A DNA stretch of 64,000 nt from an uncultured Saprospiraceae bacterium (GTDB lineage: Bacteria; Bacteroidota; Bacteroidia; Chitinophagales; Saprospiraceae): assembly GCA_937929835.1 (NCBI GenBank), contig CALFUU010000012.1:1-64000 (forward strand), in the 5' to 3' direction. The notes beneath the pieces are model-generated. The model made no database searches, was not told where the DNA came from, and saw only the letters and a program-made list of their open reading frames with translations. Every line of letters begins with the position of its first letter. The stretch's first letter is position 1. Position numbers and translations under genes: made by a program. Of this stretch, positions 38,348 through 48,093 are shown one piece after another.

Positions 38348-39622
38348 CTACAAACTAGGGTAGAGTGGATAGTTGGCCATCGCAGAATTGACTTTCTCTT
38401 TAACGGACTGGATCACAGACTCATTATTGATGTCTGAGAGTATCATATCTATCCATTCTATTATCTGACCGCAAGACGCTTCTTGCATCCCTCTAGAGGT
38501 GATAGCCGAGGTGCCTATTCTTATTCCTGAGGTAACAAAAGGACTCTTTGTGTCAAATGGAACCATATTCTTATTGACAGTGATATCAGCTTTTATAAGT
38601 GCATTCTCAGCTTCCTTACCAGTGACATTCTTAGATCTAAGATCAATGAGCATCAGATGATTATCAGTACCGCCAGATATGACTTTGTACCCTTTTTCTT
38701 TCAGGGCTTGGCTCATCACTTGTGCATTCTTTATGACTTGTTCTCCATAAGTCTTGAACGACGGATCTAGTGCCTCGCCAAACGCTACTGCTTTAGCGGC
38801 GATGACATGCTCTAGTGGTCCTCCCTGCATTCCAGGAAATACTCCACTGTTGAGTATTGATGACATCTTGATTACGGTACCTTTCTTAGTCGTTCTGCCC
38901 CAAGGATTTTCAAAGTCCTTACCCATCATAATTATGCCTCCTCTAGGTCCTCTAAGTGTCTTGTGGGTTGTGGAGGAAACGATATGACAGTGGGGGATAG
39001 GATCATTGAGCAATCCGGCTGCGATAAGTCCAGCAGGGTGCGCGATATCTGCCAATAAGAGCGCATCTATGGAGTCGGCTATGTTTCTAAATCTCTTATA
39101 ATCCCAATCTCTAGAATATGCAGAGGCACCACAAATAATCAACTTAGGCTTGTGCAGCTGGGCAAGCGATTCAACCTTATCCATATCGATTGTCCCAGTA
39201 TCTTCGTCTACACCATAGAACACAGGGTTGTATACTTTACCTGAAAAGTTGACAGGAGAACCGTGTGAAAGGTGCCCTCCGTGCGAAAGATCAAAGCCCA
39301 AAATTGTATCTCCTGGCTGCAGGATAGCTAAGAAGATAGCTGCATTGGCTTGTGCACCTGAGTGGGGCTGTACATTGGCATATTCAGCACCGAACAAGGT
39401 CTTTAACCTGTCTATAGCCAACTGTTCTACTTCATCGACGACTTCACAACCACCATAATATCTCTTGCCAGGATATCCTTCAGCATACTTATTGGTCAGA
39501 CAACTGCCCATTGTTTGCATTACTTGGAGGCTCGTAAAGTTCTCTGATGCTATTAATTCGACTCCTTCTCTCTGTCTCTGGAGTTCTCTAGATAGTAAAT
39601 CTTGTATCTGGTTATCTCGCAT
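38348..39622 (-). CDS. glyA: Serine hydroxymethyltransferase
   Basis: 424 residues from the ATG at 39622; the frame extends upstream to a TTG but the family starts at the [10 protein letters not shown] segment. PLP-dependent interconversion of serine and glycine with tetrahydrofolate. The lysine that binds PLP lies in [17 protein letters not shown] (Lys221), with [14 protein letters not shown] and [13 protein letters not shown] before it. Length and motifs are those of an active cytoplasmic enzyme. Monocistronic: its upstream region holds the terminator of the preceding repeat-protein gene. Confidence 0.97.
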   Translation of the reverse strand: MRDNQIQDLLSRELQRQREGVELIASENFTSLQVMQTMGSCLTNKYAEGYPGKRYYGGCEVVDEVEQLAIDRLKTLFGAEYANVQPHSGAQANAAIFLAILQPGDTILGFDLSHGGHLSHGSPVNFSGKVYNPVFYGVDEDTGTIDMDKVESLAQLHKPKLIICGASAYSRDWDYKRFRNIADSIDALLLADIAHPAGLIAAGLLNDPIPHCHIVSSTTHKTLRGPRGGIIMMGKDFENPWGRTTKKGTVIKMSSILNSGVFPGMQGGPLEHVIAAKAVAFGEALDPSFKTYGEQVIKNAQVMSQALKEKGYKVISGGTDNHLMLIDLRSKNVTGKEAENALIKADITVNKNMVPFDTKSPFVTSGIRIGTSAITSRGMQEASCGQIIEWIDMILSDINNESVIQSVKEKVNSAMANYPLYPSL

Positions 39623-39650
39623 ATTATATTCCAATTGGAGACGCAAATTA

Positions 39651-39686
39651 GAAAAAAAAAAGCCTTGCGGAAGAACCGCAAGGCTT
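39651..39686 (-). terminator. Rho-independent terminator of the repeat OmpA-like gene
   Basis: An 11-bp perfect stem AAGCCTTGCGG / CCGCAAGGCTT (39660-39670 with 39676-39686), 5-base loop, then nine or ten T on the minus strand (A-run at 39652-39660). It lies 22 bases beyond the stop of the 1497-residue gene and just before glyA. Confidence 0.93.
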
Positions 39687-39708
39687 ATATAACTTAACAG
39701 TGTATCAA

Positions 39709-42700
39709 TTAGTTGATACCTAAAGCTCTCATAGTTTCTGTATCCAATTGACCTACAGGTAACCCGTTGTCTTTTTGGAATTTCACTAAGGCAGCTTTTG
39801 TTCCTGCACCCATTCTGTTGTCAGCACCTGCTGATCCAACATCATATCCTCTAGAGATAAGTGCTTGTTGTACTTTTCTAACTAAGTCAGATGTTACATC
39901 TTTTTCACATACAACTTCTCTCCACTCAGTAAATCCACCTTGCTTCACTAACTGTCTCTTAGAGATAGTCTTGTATTCTGCAGGTATTTCTATTGATCTA
40001 GTAGTAGCAGCTGATGTTCTAGTGTAAGATCTGTTCTCAAATCTTTCATCTACTGGCGCACTCTGCGTAGTTGCAGGGCTAGCTAGTTTCTGGTAAGATC
40101 TAGTAGTGTATTGTGGCTCTCCACTTACATTTTCTGCACTTGCATCATTTGCAAGTTTCTGCATACTGATAGTTGTGTACTGAGCCTCTCCAGTTACTGC
40201 TTCAGATGTCGCATCGTTAGCTAGCTTCTGGTAAGATCTAGTTGTATACTGAGGGTCTCCACTTACATTGTTTGCACTTGCATCGTTAGCAAGTTTTTGC
40301 ATACTAATAGTCGTGTACTTAGCATCTCCAGAAACGTTTTCTGCAGAAGCGTCATTCACCAATCTCTGGAAAGTTCTTGTAGAGTAACTTCTACCGTCAC
40401 CACCATCGTTAGCACCTGCTAATACTAGCTCGACTCTTCTGTTAGCTCTTCTACCTGTAGCAGTAGAGTTATCAGCTTTTGGCTGCGTTTCTCCCATACC
40501 TTCGTAGTTAAGGCTGCTAGCGTTAGCTCCAGCTGCAATTAATGCATCATATACTGCCTTAGCTCTGTTTCTAGAAAGTGCAAGGTTGGCACTATCATCT
40601 CCTTGACTATCTGTGTGACCTACGATAGTTCCACCTCCTGTAGAGTTGATCTTATCGATAGCTCTTCTGATTTCAGAATCATAACCTGAAGAAAGGTTAG
40701 CAGATCCAGATGCAAAGTTTACATTGATCGTGTAGTTGTTAGAACCACCTGGTACATAGTTTTCTGATGTCGCATCATTAACCAACTTCTGGTAAGAGTA
40801 AGTTGTGTATGCAGGATCACCCATATTGTTTTCTGCAGATGCATCATTAGCCAATCTCTGAGAAGAGATCGTCGTGTACTGCGCAGCACCGTATACAGCT
40901 TCAGTAGTTGCATCATTCACTAGTTTATCAGAGGAGATCGTCGTGTACTGAGCATCACCTGAGATATTCTCAGAAGTTGCATCATTAGATAATTTCTGGT
41001 AAGATCTAGTTGTGTATTGTGGATCACCTGAAGAATTAGAAGCTGCAGCTGGTGCAGATAATTTCTTGTATGTTCTTGTTGTGAACTGAGCTGGCACGTC
41101 AACAACTTCTGTTGTCGCTGGGCTAGCTAATTTCTGGTACGATCTAGTCTCATACTTAGCAGGTACAGTTACAGACTCAGTAGTCGCAGGTGTAACAAGC
41201 TTTCTGTAAGATATAGTTGTGTATACAGGCTCAACTTGAACTGCCTCCGTAGATGCAGGTGTAACGAGCTTTCTGTAAGATCTAGTAGTATATACTGGCT
41301 CTACAGTAACCGCCTCTGTAGATGCTGGTGTAACTAGTTTCTTGTAAGATCTAGTCGTGTACTCAGCAGGTACTTCTACTGCCTCAGTAGTTGCAGGCGT
41401 TACAAGCTTTCTATATGAAATAGTCGTGTATACTGGATCAACTTTTACAGCCTCCGTAGTAGCAGGTGTTACAAGCTTTCTATAAGATCTAGTTGTGTAC
41501 TCAGCAGGTACTTCTACAGCTTCTGTCGTTGCTGGAGTAACCAATTTCTGATAAGATCTAGTTGAATAAACAGCAGGTACTTCTACAGCCTCCGTAGTGG
41601 CAGGTGTAACAAGCTTTCTGTAAGAAATAGTCGTGTATACTGGGTCAACGTTTACAGCTTCTGTCGTCGCTGGGTTAACCAATTTTCTGTATGATCTAGT
41701 TGTGTATTCTGCAGGTACAGTTACAGACTCAGTAGTTGCTGGATTAACCAACTTTCTGTATGAGATAGTAGAGTATTGAGCAGGGATGTCAACAACTTCA
41801 GTAGTTGCATCATTAACTAGTTTTCTGTAAGATCTAGTTGTGTACTTAGCAGGTATTTCGATAGTTTTTACACAATCGTCTCCTTGCTCAGTATATCCAT
41901 CAGCACATCCAACTCTAACTTTCTTAGTTACTGTTCTGAATTGTGCAGGTGTTTCTTGTAGACACCAAACTAGACAGTCGTTAGGATCTGCAGAAAGACA
42001 GTTTTTATCAGCTTTCTTCTTTACCCACTTCGTAGATGCAGGTGCAGTCTGGATAGACTCCGTCTGCGTCTCATATCTAGCAGGAATCTTCTCCAACTTA
42101 GAAGTTGCTTCAGATACCAATACTTGCTCAGTTACTGTCTCGTAAGTCGCAGGTATAACTCTAATTGTAGTAGAAGCTTCTTTTTGAAGTACTTCTTCAG
42201 TTACTGTCTCATAAGTCGCTGGTACTGCTCTTAGAGTCGTATAAGCATCTTTTTTCAAGATTTGCTCAGTGACTGTCTCATATGTTGCAGGGATTACTCT
42301 CAATGTAGTGTATCCATCTTTCTGCAATACTTGCTCAGTTACAGTTTCGTATGTTGCTGGTACTGCTCTTAGAGTAGTGTAAGCATCTTTCTGTAGGATC
42401 TGCTCAGTTACAGTTTCGTAAGTTGCAGGAACCTTTCTTAGTGTCGTGTAAGCATCTTTTACAAGTACTTGCTCAGTAACAGTCTCGTATTCTGCTGGTA
42501 CTTTTCTTAGAGTTGTATAACCATCTTTCTGTAGCTTCTGCTCAGTAACAGTTTCATAAGTCGCTGGTACTTGTCTCAAAGTAGTATAAGCGTCTTTTTT
42601 AAGTACAGTTTCAGATACTGTCTCGTATACTGGAGGTACAGTTCTGATAGTTGTGTACCCGTCCTTCTTAAGTACTGTTTCTGTAACAGTCTCGTAAGTT

Positions 42701-44202
42701 GCAGGTACTTTTCTCAATGTTGTATAACCGTCTTTTTGCAATACTTGCTCAGTAACAGTCTCGTATACTGCAGGTACTGGCTTTAGTACGTCATAAGCTT
42801 CTTGAACAAGAACCTCTTCAGTAACAGTTTCAAAAGATGCAGGTATAACTCTTATAGTGGTATAAGCATCTTTAGTCATAACTTCCTCAGTGATCGTTTC
42901 GAACTGAGCTGGGGAGATATTGACATTAGAAGCACCATCAGACTTAAGGATTTGCTCTGTTACAGTCTCAAATGATGCAGGTGTGATTCTTACATCAGAA
43001 GAACCTTCTGAAGCTAGAACTTGCTCAGTTGCTTTTTCGAATTGTGCAGGTATAACTCTATAAGCTACTACACAATTAGGATCGTTACTCGCGTTGTCGC
43101 TGCTTGTTGCAGTACTAGGAGATACTAATTCTACTCTTCTGTTGGTCGCTCTACCACTGGCGGTACTGTTGTCTGCAATTGGGCTAGACTCTCCCATACC
43201 ATCATATGTGATACAAGAAGAAGAAACACCAGCAGCGATAAGTGCATCGTATACAGCTTTTGCTCTGTTTCTTGATAAAGTTGCATTAGCAGCCTCAGAT
43301 CCTTGAGAATCTGTGTGACCGATGATTCTAGAAGTACCAGCTCCACAATCAAGTGAACCAGCTATTCTTGAAATCTCTGCAGATGATGAAGCAGTCAATA
43401 CTGCAGAACCAGAGTTGAATGATACATTCAATGCTGTTCCAGCACTTCTGTATCCAGCTCCACCTGCAGCACAAGTGTTAGATATAACTTGTTCAGTAAC
43501 TGTCTCAAAAGTCGCAGGTGTTATTCTTATAGAAGAAGCACCATCTGATTTTAAAACTTGTTCTGTAACTGTCTCGAATTGTGCTGGTGTGATTCTTAAA
43601 TCAGAAGCACCATCTTGAGTAATGATTTCCTCAGATGCAGTTTCGAAAACTGCTGGTGAGATTCTTACATCAGAAGAACCTTCTGAAGCCAATACTTCCT
43701 CAGTTACAGTTTCGAACGTTGCTGGAGTAATATTAACAGAAGAAGAACCATCAGACTTAAGAATCTGCTCAGTGACAGTTTCAAAGGTTGCTGGAATTAC
43801 TCTTAAGTCATTAGCTCCGTCACTAGCAAGAACTTGCTCAGTTACAGTTTCGAACGTTGCCGGTGTGATGTTAACTGAAGAAGATCCATCAGACTTGAGG
43901 ATTTGCTCAGTTACAGTTTCAAACGTAGCCGGTACAACTGATAGGGTAGTACTACCTTCTGATGCAAGTACTTGCTCAGTCAGTGTCTCAGTTGAACCAG
44001 GTACGATTTCAACTCTCGTCGTTGCGTCTTTAACTAGAATTTGCTCCGTCACAGTCTCATACTGATCTTGAATCAAACATCTGGCATAACATTTACCAGG
44101 CTCAGATGGCATCCCCTCTGACGGTGCTCCCGTCGTTTGAGCGAACATACTCACCGAACCAAGTAAGAATAGACAAGATAAAATCAGATTAACTTGTTTC
44201 AT
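39709..44202 (-). CDS. Giant 23-residue-repeat envelope protein with two OmpA domains and a peptidoglycan-binding domain
   Basis: 1497 residues. Signal peptide 1-22 ([17 protein letters not shown]). Then 8 units of 23 residues (48-231; pattern [16 protein letters not shown]), an OmpA-like domain (~258-360, [13 protein letters not shown] and [16 protein letters not shown]), 14 more units (~388-709, mostly [22 protein letters not shown]), a Cys-containing hinge (~710-786, TKWVKKK and [14 protein letters not shown]), 16 units of a second class (~787-1155, [18 protein letters not shown]), a second OmpA-like domain (~1156-1260), 5-6 more units and a C-terminal PG_binding_1 domain (~1430-1497, [13 protein letters not shown]...[18 protein letters not shown]). 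OmpA and PG_binding_1 domains bind peptidoglycan; the repeats probably form a long rod. No T9SS sorting domain. Shorter proteins with related hinge motifs occur in other phyla. Confidence 0.85.
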   Translation of the reverse strand: MKQVNLILSCLFLLGSVSMFAQTTGAPSEGMPSEPGKCYARCLIQDQYETVTEQILVKDATTRVEIVPGSTETLTEQVLASEGSTTLSVVPATFETVTEQILKSDGSSSVNITPATFETVTEQVLASDGANDLRVIPATFETVTEQILKSDGSSSVNITPATFETVTEEVLASEGSSDVRISPAVFETASEEIITQDGASDLRITPAQFETVTEQVLKSDGASSIRITPATFETVTEQVISNTCAAGGAGYRSAGTALNVSFNSGSAVLTASSSAEISRIAGSLDCGAGTSRIIGHTDSQGSEAANATLSRNRAKAVYDALIAAGVSSSCITYDGMGESSPIADNSTASGRATNRRVELVSPSTATSSDNASNDPNCVVAYRVIPAQFEKATEQVLASEGSSDVRITPASFETVTEQILKSDGASNVNISPAQFETITEEVMTKDAYTTIRVIPASFETVTEEVLVQEAYDVLKPVPAVYETVTEQVLQKDGYTTLRKVPATYETVTETVLKKDGYTTIRTVPPVYETVSETVLKKDAYTTLRQVPATYETVTEQKLQKDGYTTLRKVPAEYETVTEQVLVKDAYTTLRKVPATYETVTEQILQKDAYTTLRAVPATYETVTEQVLQKDGYTTLRVIPATYETVTEQILKKDAYTTLRAVPATYETVTEEVLQKEASTTIRVIPATYETVTEQVLVSEATSKLEKIPARYETQTESIQTAPASTKWVKKKADKNCLSADPNDCLVWCLQETPAQFRTVTKKVRVGCADGYTEQGDDCVKTIEIPAKYTTRSYRKLVNDATTEVVDIPAQYSTISYRKLVNPATTESVTVPAEYTTRSYRKLVNPATTEAVNVDPVYTTISYRKLVTPATTEAVEVPAVYSTRSYQKLVTPATTEAVEVPAEYTTRSYRKLVTPATTEAVKVDPVYTTISYRKLVTPATTEAVEVPAEYTTRSYKKLVTPASTEAVTVEPVYTTRSYRKLVTPASTEAVQVEPVYTTISYRKLVTPATTESVTVPAKYETRSYQKLASPATTEVVDVPAQFTTRTYKKLSAPAAASNSSGDPQYTTRSYQKLSNDATSENISGDAQYTTISSDKLVNDATTEAVYGAAQYTTISSQRLANDASAENNMGDPAYTTYSYQKLVNDATSENYVPGGSNNYTINVNFASGSANLSSGYDSEIRRAIDKINSTGGGTIVGHTDSQGDDSANLALSRNRAKAVYDALIAAGANASSLNYEGMGETQPKADNSTATGRRANRRVELVLAGANDGGDGRSYSTRTFQRLVNDASAENVSGDAKYTTISMQKLANDASANNVSGDPQYTTRSYQKLANDATSEAVTGEAQYTTISMQKLANDASAENVSGEPQYTTRSYQKLASPATTQSAPVDERFENRSYTRTSAATTRSIEIPAEYKTISKRQLVKQGGFTEWREVVCEKDVTSDLVRKVQQALISRGYDVGSAGADNRMGAGTKAALVKFQKDNGLPVGQLDTETMRALGIN
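39982..44061 (-). repeat. Arrays of 69-bp coding repeats, two sequence classes
   Basis: About 45 in-frame 69-bp units in four blocks (~43510-44061, 42076-43041, 40738-41844 and 39982-40392), broken by the two OmpA-like domains and the hinge. Class 1 reads (F/Y)ETVTEQ-, class 2 reads YTTRSYRKL- or YTTISYRKL-. In class 2 the R and I versions tend to alternate, so part of the array may have grown as 138-bp doublets. DNA similarity among neighbours is high but not perfect. Confidence 0.9.
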
Positions 44203-44272
44203 GGTTGATTTTAAATTTAAATTAATAATGTCAATAAAGGTTTTTACCCACAGTAAAGCGCAGGCGTTTATT

Positions 44273-44289
44273 CTTGTATACTGTACAAG
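44273..44289. promoter_or_regulatory. Inverted repeat upstream of the repeat OmpA-like gene
   Basis: CTTGTA / TACAAG arms of 6 bp with a 5-base spacer, 71 bases before the gene start and 19 bases after the stop of the HD gene. No T-run follows, so an operator is more likely than a terminator. Function unproven. Confidence 0.35.
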
Positions 44290-44307
44290 ACCGTAAAAAT
44301 ATTCAAT

Positions 44308-45531
44308 TTATCTTGGATAACATAAATAGTGTTTTGTAATCTTTTTTACATTTATGAGGGTATCCAAGACGTCAGAAATGGGCAATACCTTGCCGTCTTT
44401 CCTTAGGACTTGTATAGTTTCTTTTGTGCGGTTATAGGCTTGATTGGATTCTGTGCCTATGTAGATGAGTCTGTTCACTATTTGGTCTAAATTCTCTGGG
44501 TGTACGCCTTGTTTGAGGAGTAAGGCTTCGAGATTAAGACGCTTTTCTGCGATTAAGTCACTCTTTATGGGTGAATCATTAAGAATCAACTTGTGCAGTC
44601 GTCGATTCAAGATGTGCTCGGATAGATAGCTCAATATGAAATCAGGATGGTTAACAGTTGCTTTTATAGCTGTCAGAACGTCCACATCATCTAGACGTGC
44701 AAATTCTTCCAAGTAGTTAGTATCATTAATTGTACCATTTATGCGTTTTTTGACAAATTCCATAAAAGCAGTATCTGAATCCTCCGCTTGAGGGTTTATT
44801 TCTGCCAATTCGACCAACCTCTTGACAAACTCCTTCAGCATTCTTTCTGCCACAATGGATGTTTTGTGCAAATACACTTGCCAATACATAATGTGTCTAG
44901 CCACTAGAAACTTTTCTATCGAAAAAATTGCCTTTTCCTCCACTACGAGCTGATCCTCGACTACATTCATCATCGATATCAAGCGCTTATAGCCTATAAC
45001 CCCCTCGGCTACACCTGTATGGAAACTATCACGAATAAGATAGTCCAATCGATCCATGTCAAGTTGACTCGAGACCAGTTGCTGAAGAAAAGGCCGATGG
45101 TATTCCTTTTTGAATATACTGATAGCCAGATCTAGCTGACCACCCATTTCTACATTAAGGGCCGACATTGTATCCAAGGAGATGGCTTCATGATGTTTGG
45201 GAAAGATCAGTTCCTCTAGTCCATGCGAGAAGGGTCCGTGACCTATGTCATGGAGCAAGATCGCTTGACATACGGCTTCGTACTCCTTGTCATCTATAGC
45301 AATTCCTTTCTCCCTAAGTGAATGTATGGCCGTTGTCATCAAGTACAGTGCTCCTAGCGCATGGCTAAATCTGGAATGATTGGCGCTCGGATAGACATAG
45401 GTGCTTAGACCCATCTGAGAGATTCTCCTTAACCGCTGGAAATAGGGGTGCTCTATAAGGGTGTATAGGCTATCAAAGGGAAAGGATACCAAGCCATATA
45501 TGGGATCATTGAAAATCTTTCTACTACTCAT
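44308..45531 (-). CDS. HD-domain phosphohydrolase (SAMHD1/YdhJ-like)
   Basis: 407 residues. HD superfamily metal site: RFSHALGALYL (His), AILLHDIGHGPFSHGLE (HD pair, ~72-88) and LDMDRLDYLIRDSFHTGV (Asp, ~160), all intact. This branch, sometimes called YdhJ-like, resembles dGTP triphosphohydrolases and SAMHD1 and is widespread in Bacteroidota; the true substrate may be dNTPs or another phosphate ester. The ATG at 45531 is divergent from porX, with 93 bases between starts. Confidence 0.92.
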   Translation of the reverse strand: MSSRKIFNDPIYGLVSFPFDSLYTLIEHPYFQRLRRISQMGLSTYVYPSANHSRFSHALGALYLMTTAIHSLREKGIAIDDKEYEAVCQAILLHDIGHGPFSHGLEELIFPKHHEAISLDTMSALNVEMGGQLDLAISIFKKEYHRPFLQQLVSSQLDMDRLDYLIRDSFHTGVAEGVIGYKRLISMMNVVEDQLVVEEKAIFSIEKFLVARHIMYWQVYLHKTSIVAERMLKEFVKRLVELAEINPQAEDSDTAFMEFVKKRINGTINDTNYLEEFARLDDVDVLTAIKATVNHPDFILSYLSEHILNRRLHKLILNDSPIKSDLIAEKRLNLEALLLKQGVHPENLDQIVNRLIYIGTESNQAYNRTKETIQVLRKDGKVLPISDVLDTLINVKKITKHYLCYPR

Positions 45532-45574
45532 ACAAGCACGAAGGTAATAGAAAGGTGCCGTGATGCGTTCCTTA

Positions 45575-45602
45575 TTGACGTTTTCACAATGATGTACCTT
45601 CG
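45575..45602 (+). promoter_or_regulatory. Candidate promoter for porX
   Basis: TTG at 45575-45577 and TACCTTCG at 45595-45602, 17 bases apart. The -7 element has one mismatch to TAnnTTTG. It lies just before the preferred ATG (45625) and overlaps the longer frame, favouring the shorter start. Confidence 0.35.
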
Positions 45603-45624
45603 TACACTAAAGCAAATTCCTTAT

Positions 45625-47178
45625 ATGAGTAAAGTAAAGATCCTCTGGGCTGATGATGAAATTGATCTTCTCAAACCCCAACTGTTCTTCTTAGAAAAGA
45701 AAGGGTACGAGATTATAGAAGTTACCAATGGCCATGATGCGCTGGAGGTGATGGCAGAGGACAAAGAAATTGACTGTGTCTTTTTAGATGAATCTATGCC
45801 CGGTATATCGGGACTAGAAACGCTTGAAAAGATACGGGAGACCAATAAAAACATACCAGTGGTGATGATCACTAAGAATGAGGCAGAGGATCTCATGGAG
45901 GAGGCCATCGGCTCAGAAATCCACGACTATCTCATCAAGCCCGTCAACCCCAATCAAATCTTGCTTTCTCTCAAAAAGATTATTGACAATAAGCGATTGG
46001 TAAGCTCTAAAACAGCTACGGATTACCAGCAAGAATTCAGGAAGATATCCATGGATATCAATAGTGGCCTAGACAGAGAAGGTTGGAACACCATCTACAA
46101 GCGGATTATAGAGTGGGAGATAAAGCTTGATAATTCAGACAATGAGCAGATGAGAGATATTCTCGATATGCAGAAGAGTGAGGCCAATAATGGTTTTTGT
46201 AAATATGTGTCCAAGGAGTACAAAGAATGGACTAAGCAGGCAGATGGACCAGTGTTATCTCACAACCTGTTCAAGGAGCACCTATTTCCTGCCTTAGACC
46301 CAGATAGACCCAATGTATTGGTCCTATTTGATAATCTGCGCTTTGACCAATGGAGGACCTTACAACCGACCATTAACGAATACTTTAGAGTGGAGTCTGA
46401 GGAGGTGTTTTACAGCATTCTACCTACGTCAACACAATACAGTCGCAATGCCATCTTCGCGGGGATGACGCCGCTCGACATACAAAAGAACTTTCCACAG
46501 TACTGGCTCAATGATAATGAGTCTGGAGGCAAGAATCAGCACGAAGAGGCCCTGATGCAAGCGCAGATAGATCGACTGGTCAAGCGGGATCTCAAGTGGG
46601 CTTACTACAAGATCCGAAATGTAGATGACGCCAAGGCTATGCTGGATCAGACGCCTAATTTTAGAAATAATGAACTGACAGTTATCGTCTACAACTTCAT
46701 AGATATGCTCTCCCACGCTCGGACGGAGATGGATGTCCTCAAGGAATTAGCCTCCGACGAGAAGGCCTACAGATCATTGACCAAATCGTGGTTTATCAAT
46801 TCACCAATATGGAGTAGTCTACAAAGCTTATCTGATCAAAAAGTGAAACTCTTTATTACAACAGATCACGGAACCATCAGAGTCAACAGTCCTAGTAAGG
46901 TCAAAGCAGATAGGGAGACTTCTACTAATCTCAGATATAAGGTGGGCAAAAACCTAAACTATAAGAAATCTGATGTCTTGGATGAGGCAGACCCCCATAG
47001 CCTTGGTTTGCCCAGACCTAATATCAGTTCCAAGTTCATCTTTGCCTTAGAAAGCAACTTTTTCCTTTATCCTAACAACTACAATCGATTTAATCGGATG
47101 TATAATGACACTTTTCAGCACGGTGGCTTGTCGATGGAGGAGATGATCTGCCCTTTTGTAACACTAGAAAGTAGATAG
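45625..47178 (+). CDS. porX: T9SS response regulator PorX with PglZ domain
   Basis: 517 residues from the ATG at 45625 (an upstream in-frame ATG at 45589 adds 12 residues that do not fit the family). Receiver domain: acidic pair Asp10/Asp11 (ILWADDEID), phosphoacceptor Asp55 (CVFLDESMPG) and Lys105 (YLIKPVNP). A helical linker (~125-225) leads to an alkaline-phosphatase-like PglZ domain with VLVLFDNLRFDQW (~231), the PTSTQYSRNAIFAGM nucleophile region (Thr near 270), YNFIDMLSH and FITTDHGTIRV metal-site motifs. PorX works with the PorY kinase and controls T9SS output; in Porphyromonas the PglZ domain is a zinc phosphodiesterase acting on cyclic oligonucleotides. No porY gene is nearby. Confidence 0.95.
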   Translation: MSKVKILWADDEIDLLKPQLFFLEKKGYEIIEVTNGHDALEVMAEDKEIDCVFLDESMPGISGLETLEKIRETNKNIPVVMITKNEAEDLMEEAIGSEIHDYLIKPVNPNQILLSLKKIIDNKRLVSSKTATDYQQEFRKISMDINSGLDREGWNTIYKRIIEWEIKLDNSDNEQMRDILDMQKSEANNGFCKYVSKEYKEWTKQADGPVLSHNLFKEHLFPALDPDRPNVLVLFDNLRFDQWRTLQPTINEYFRVESEEVFYSILPTSTQYSRNAIFAGMTPLDIQKNFPQYWLNDNESGGKNQHEEALMQAQIDRLVKRDLKWAYYKIRNVDDAKAMLDQTPNFRNNELTVIVYNFIDMLSHARTEMDVLKELASDEKAYRSLTKSWFINSPIWSSLQSLSDQKVKLFITTDHGTIRVNSPSKVKADRETSTNLRYKVGKNLNYKKSDVLDEADPHSLGLPRPNISSKFIFALESNFFLYPNNYNRFNRMYNDTFQHGGLSMEEMICPFVTLESR

Positions 47179-47201
47179 AACCCACTAGACCACTTGCCCA
47201 T

Positions 47202-48005
47202 TTAGTCAGGGGATTGATATTTCTTGTAGGCCCGCTTAGAGATGAGTATGCTAAGCTCGTACAGCACAAATACAGGTATACCGATGAGAAACTGGGTGAC
47301 GACATCAGGTGGGGTTATCACAGCAGCAAATAGGAGTATCATGATCACTGCGTGACGTCTGTAGTTGCGCATAAGATCAGGTGTCACTAAGCCTATTCTA
47401 GATAAAAAGTAGATGACTATCGGTAGCTCAAATATGATTCCTGTAGGTACTGTGAACATCGTGACATTGTTGACATAAGAGGCAAGTGTAGGGCTGCTTA
47501 TAATCTCATCAGATATGTTGTAACCCGCCAAAAATGAAACAGCAAATGGGCTGATTACATAATACCCAAACAGTACACCCAGTAGGAAAAGAGAAGAGCA
47601 GACAAAGACGATTCCACGGGCGGCTTTCTGTTCGTTTTTATAGAGACCGGGTTTTATAAATCGCCACATCTCCCAGAAGATATAGGGAAAGGAAATGATG
47701 ATGCCGAGCCAGATGGAGACCTTCAAATGTGTAAAGAATTGCTCGCCCAACTCCCTCGGCAGCAACTTGAATTCTGGTGGGCTAAAGCAGAGCACATCAG
47801 AGAGGCTGCAGATAAATCTGTAAGTGGGAAAATTAGGATTCTTTGGTCCTAGTATAATCTTGTTGAAGACAAAATCCTTGAAGAAGAACACGATGCACGC
47901 AAAGAGTACAACAGACACTAGGGATCTGATGATGTGCCACCTTAATTCCTCTAGGTGGTCAAGGAAGCTCATTTCCTTCTCTTCGACTGCTTTTTCTTCT
48001 GCCAT
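47202..48005 (-). CDS. tatC: Twin-arginine translocase subunit TatC
   Basis: 267 residues. The conserved N-terminal MSFLDHLEELRWHIIRSL motif is followed by six membrane helices, with the FSPPEFKLLPRELGEQFFTHLKVSIWLG periplasmic-loop region and WRFIKPGLYKNE between helices 2 and 3. TatC is the receptor for folded proteins with twin-arginine signals. No tatA gene is adjacent; Bacteroidota usually keep it elsewhere. Start ATG at 48005, divergent from the antiporter gene. Confidence 0.95.
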   Translation of the reverse strand: MAEEKAVEEKEMSFLDHLEELRWHIIRSLVSVVLFACIVFFFKDFVFNKIILGPKNPNFPTYRFICSLSDVLCFSPPEFKLLPRELGEQFFTHLKVSIWLGIIISFPYIFWEMWRFIKPGLYKNEQKAARGIVFVCSSLFLLGVLFGYYVISPFAVSFLAGYNISDEIISSPTLASYVNNVTMFTVPTGIIFELPIVIYFLSRIGLVTPDLMRNYRRHAVIMILLFAAVITPPDVVTQFLIGIPVFVLYELSILISKRAYKKYQSPD

Positions 48006-48057
48006 TGTGCGGGCCCAAAATTAAACCTAAAGTCCCAACTATCGTTTTTATTTGCTT

Positions 48058-48065
48058 TACTTTTG
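48058..48065 (+). promoter_or_regulatory. Candidate -7 element for the antiporter gene
   Basis: TACTTTTG matches TAnnTTTG. It sits upstream of the TTG at 48094 and inside the longer possible frame, which supports the later start. There is no clear -33 TTG. Confidence 0.35.
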
Positions 48066-48093
48066 CTCACATATTAAGAAAGTAGAGAATACG

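Noticed and set aside
39982-44061. CRISPR-like array from the regular 69-bp spacing
   Set aside because: Repeats are in-frame, coding, contiguous without unique spacers and lie within a protein with a signal peptide and known domains.
43322-44065. Long plus-strand ORFs antisense to the OmpA-repeat gene (43322-43618, 43622-44065)
   Set aside because: They mirror the periodic 69-bp repeats of the real gene; their products are low-complexity reflections of the repeat and have no start signals.
45625-47178. PglZ as part of a BREX or Pgl phage-defence system
   Set aside because: The PglZ domain is fused to a receiver domain in the exact PorX layout, and no BrxC, PglX or other BREX genes are present.
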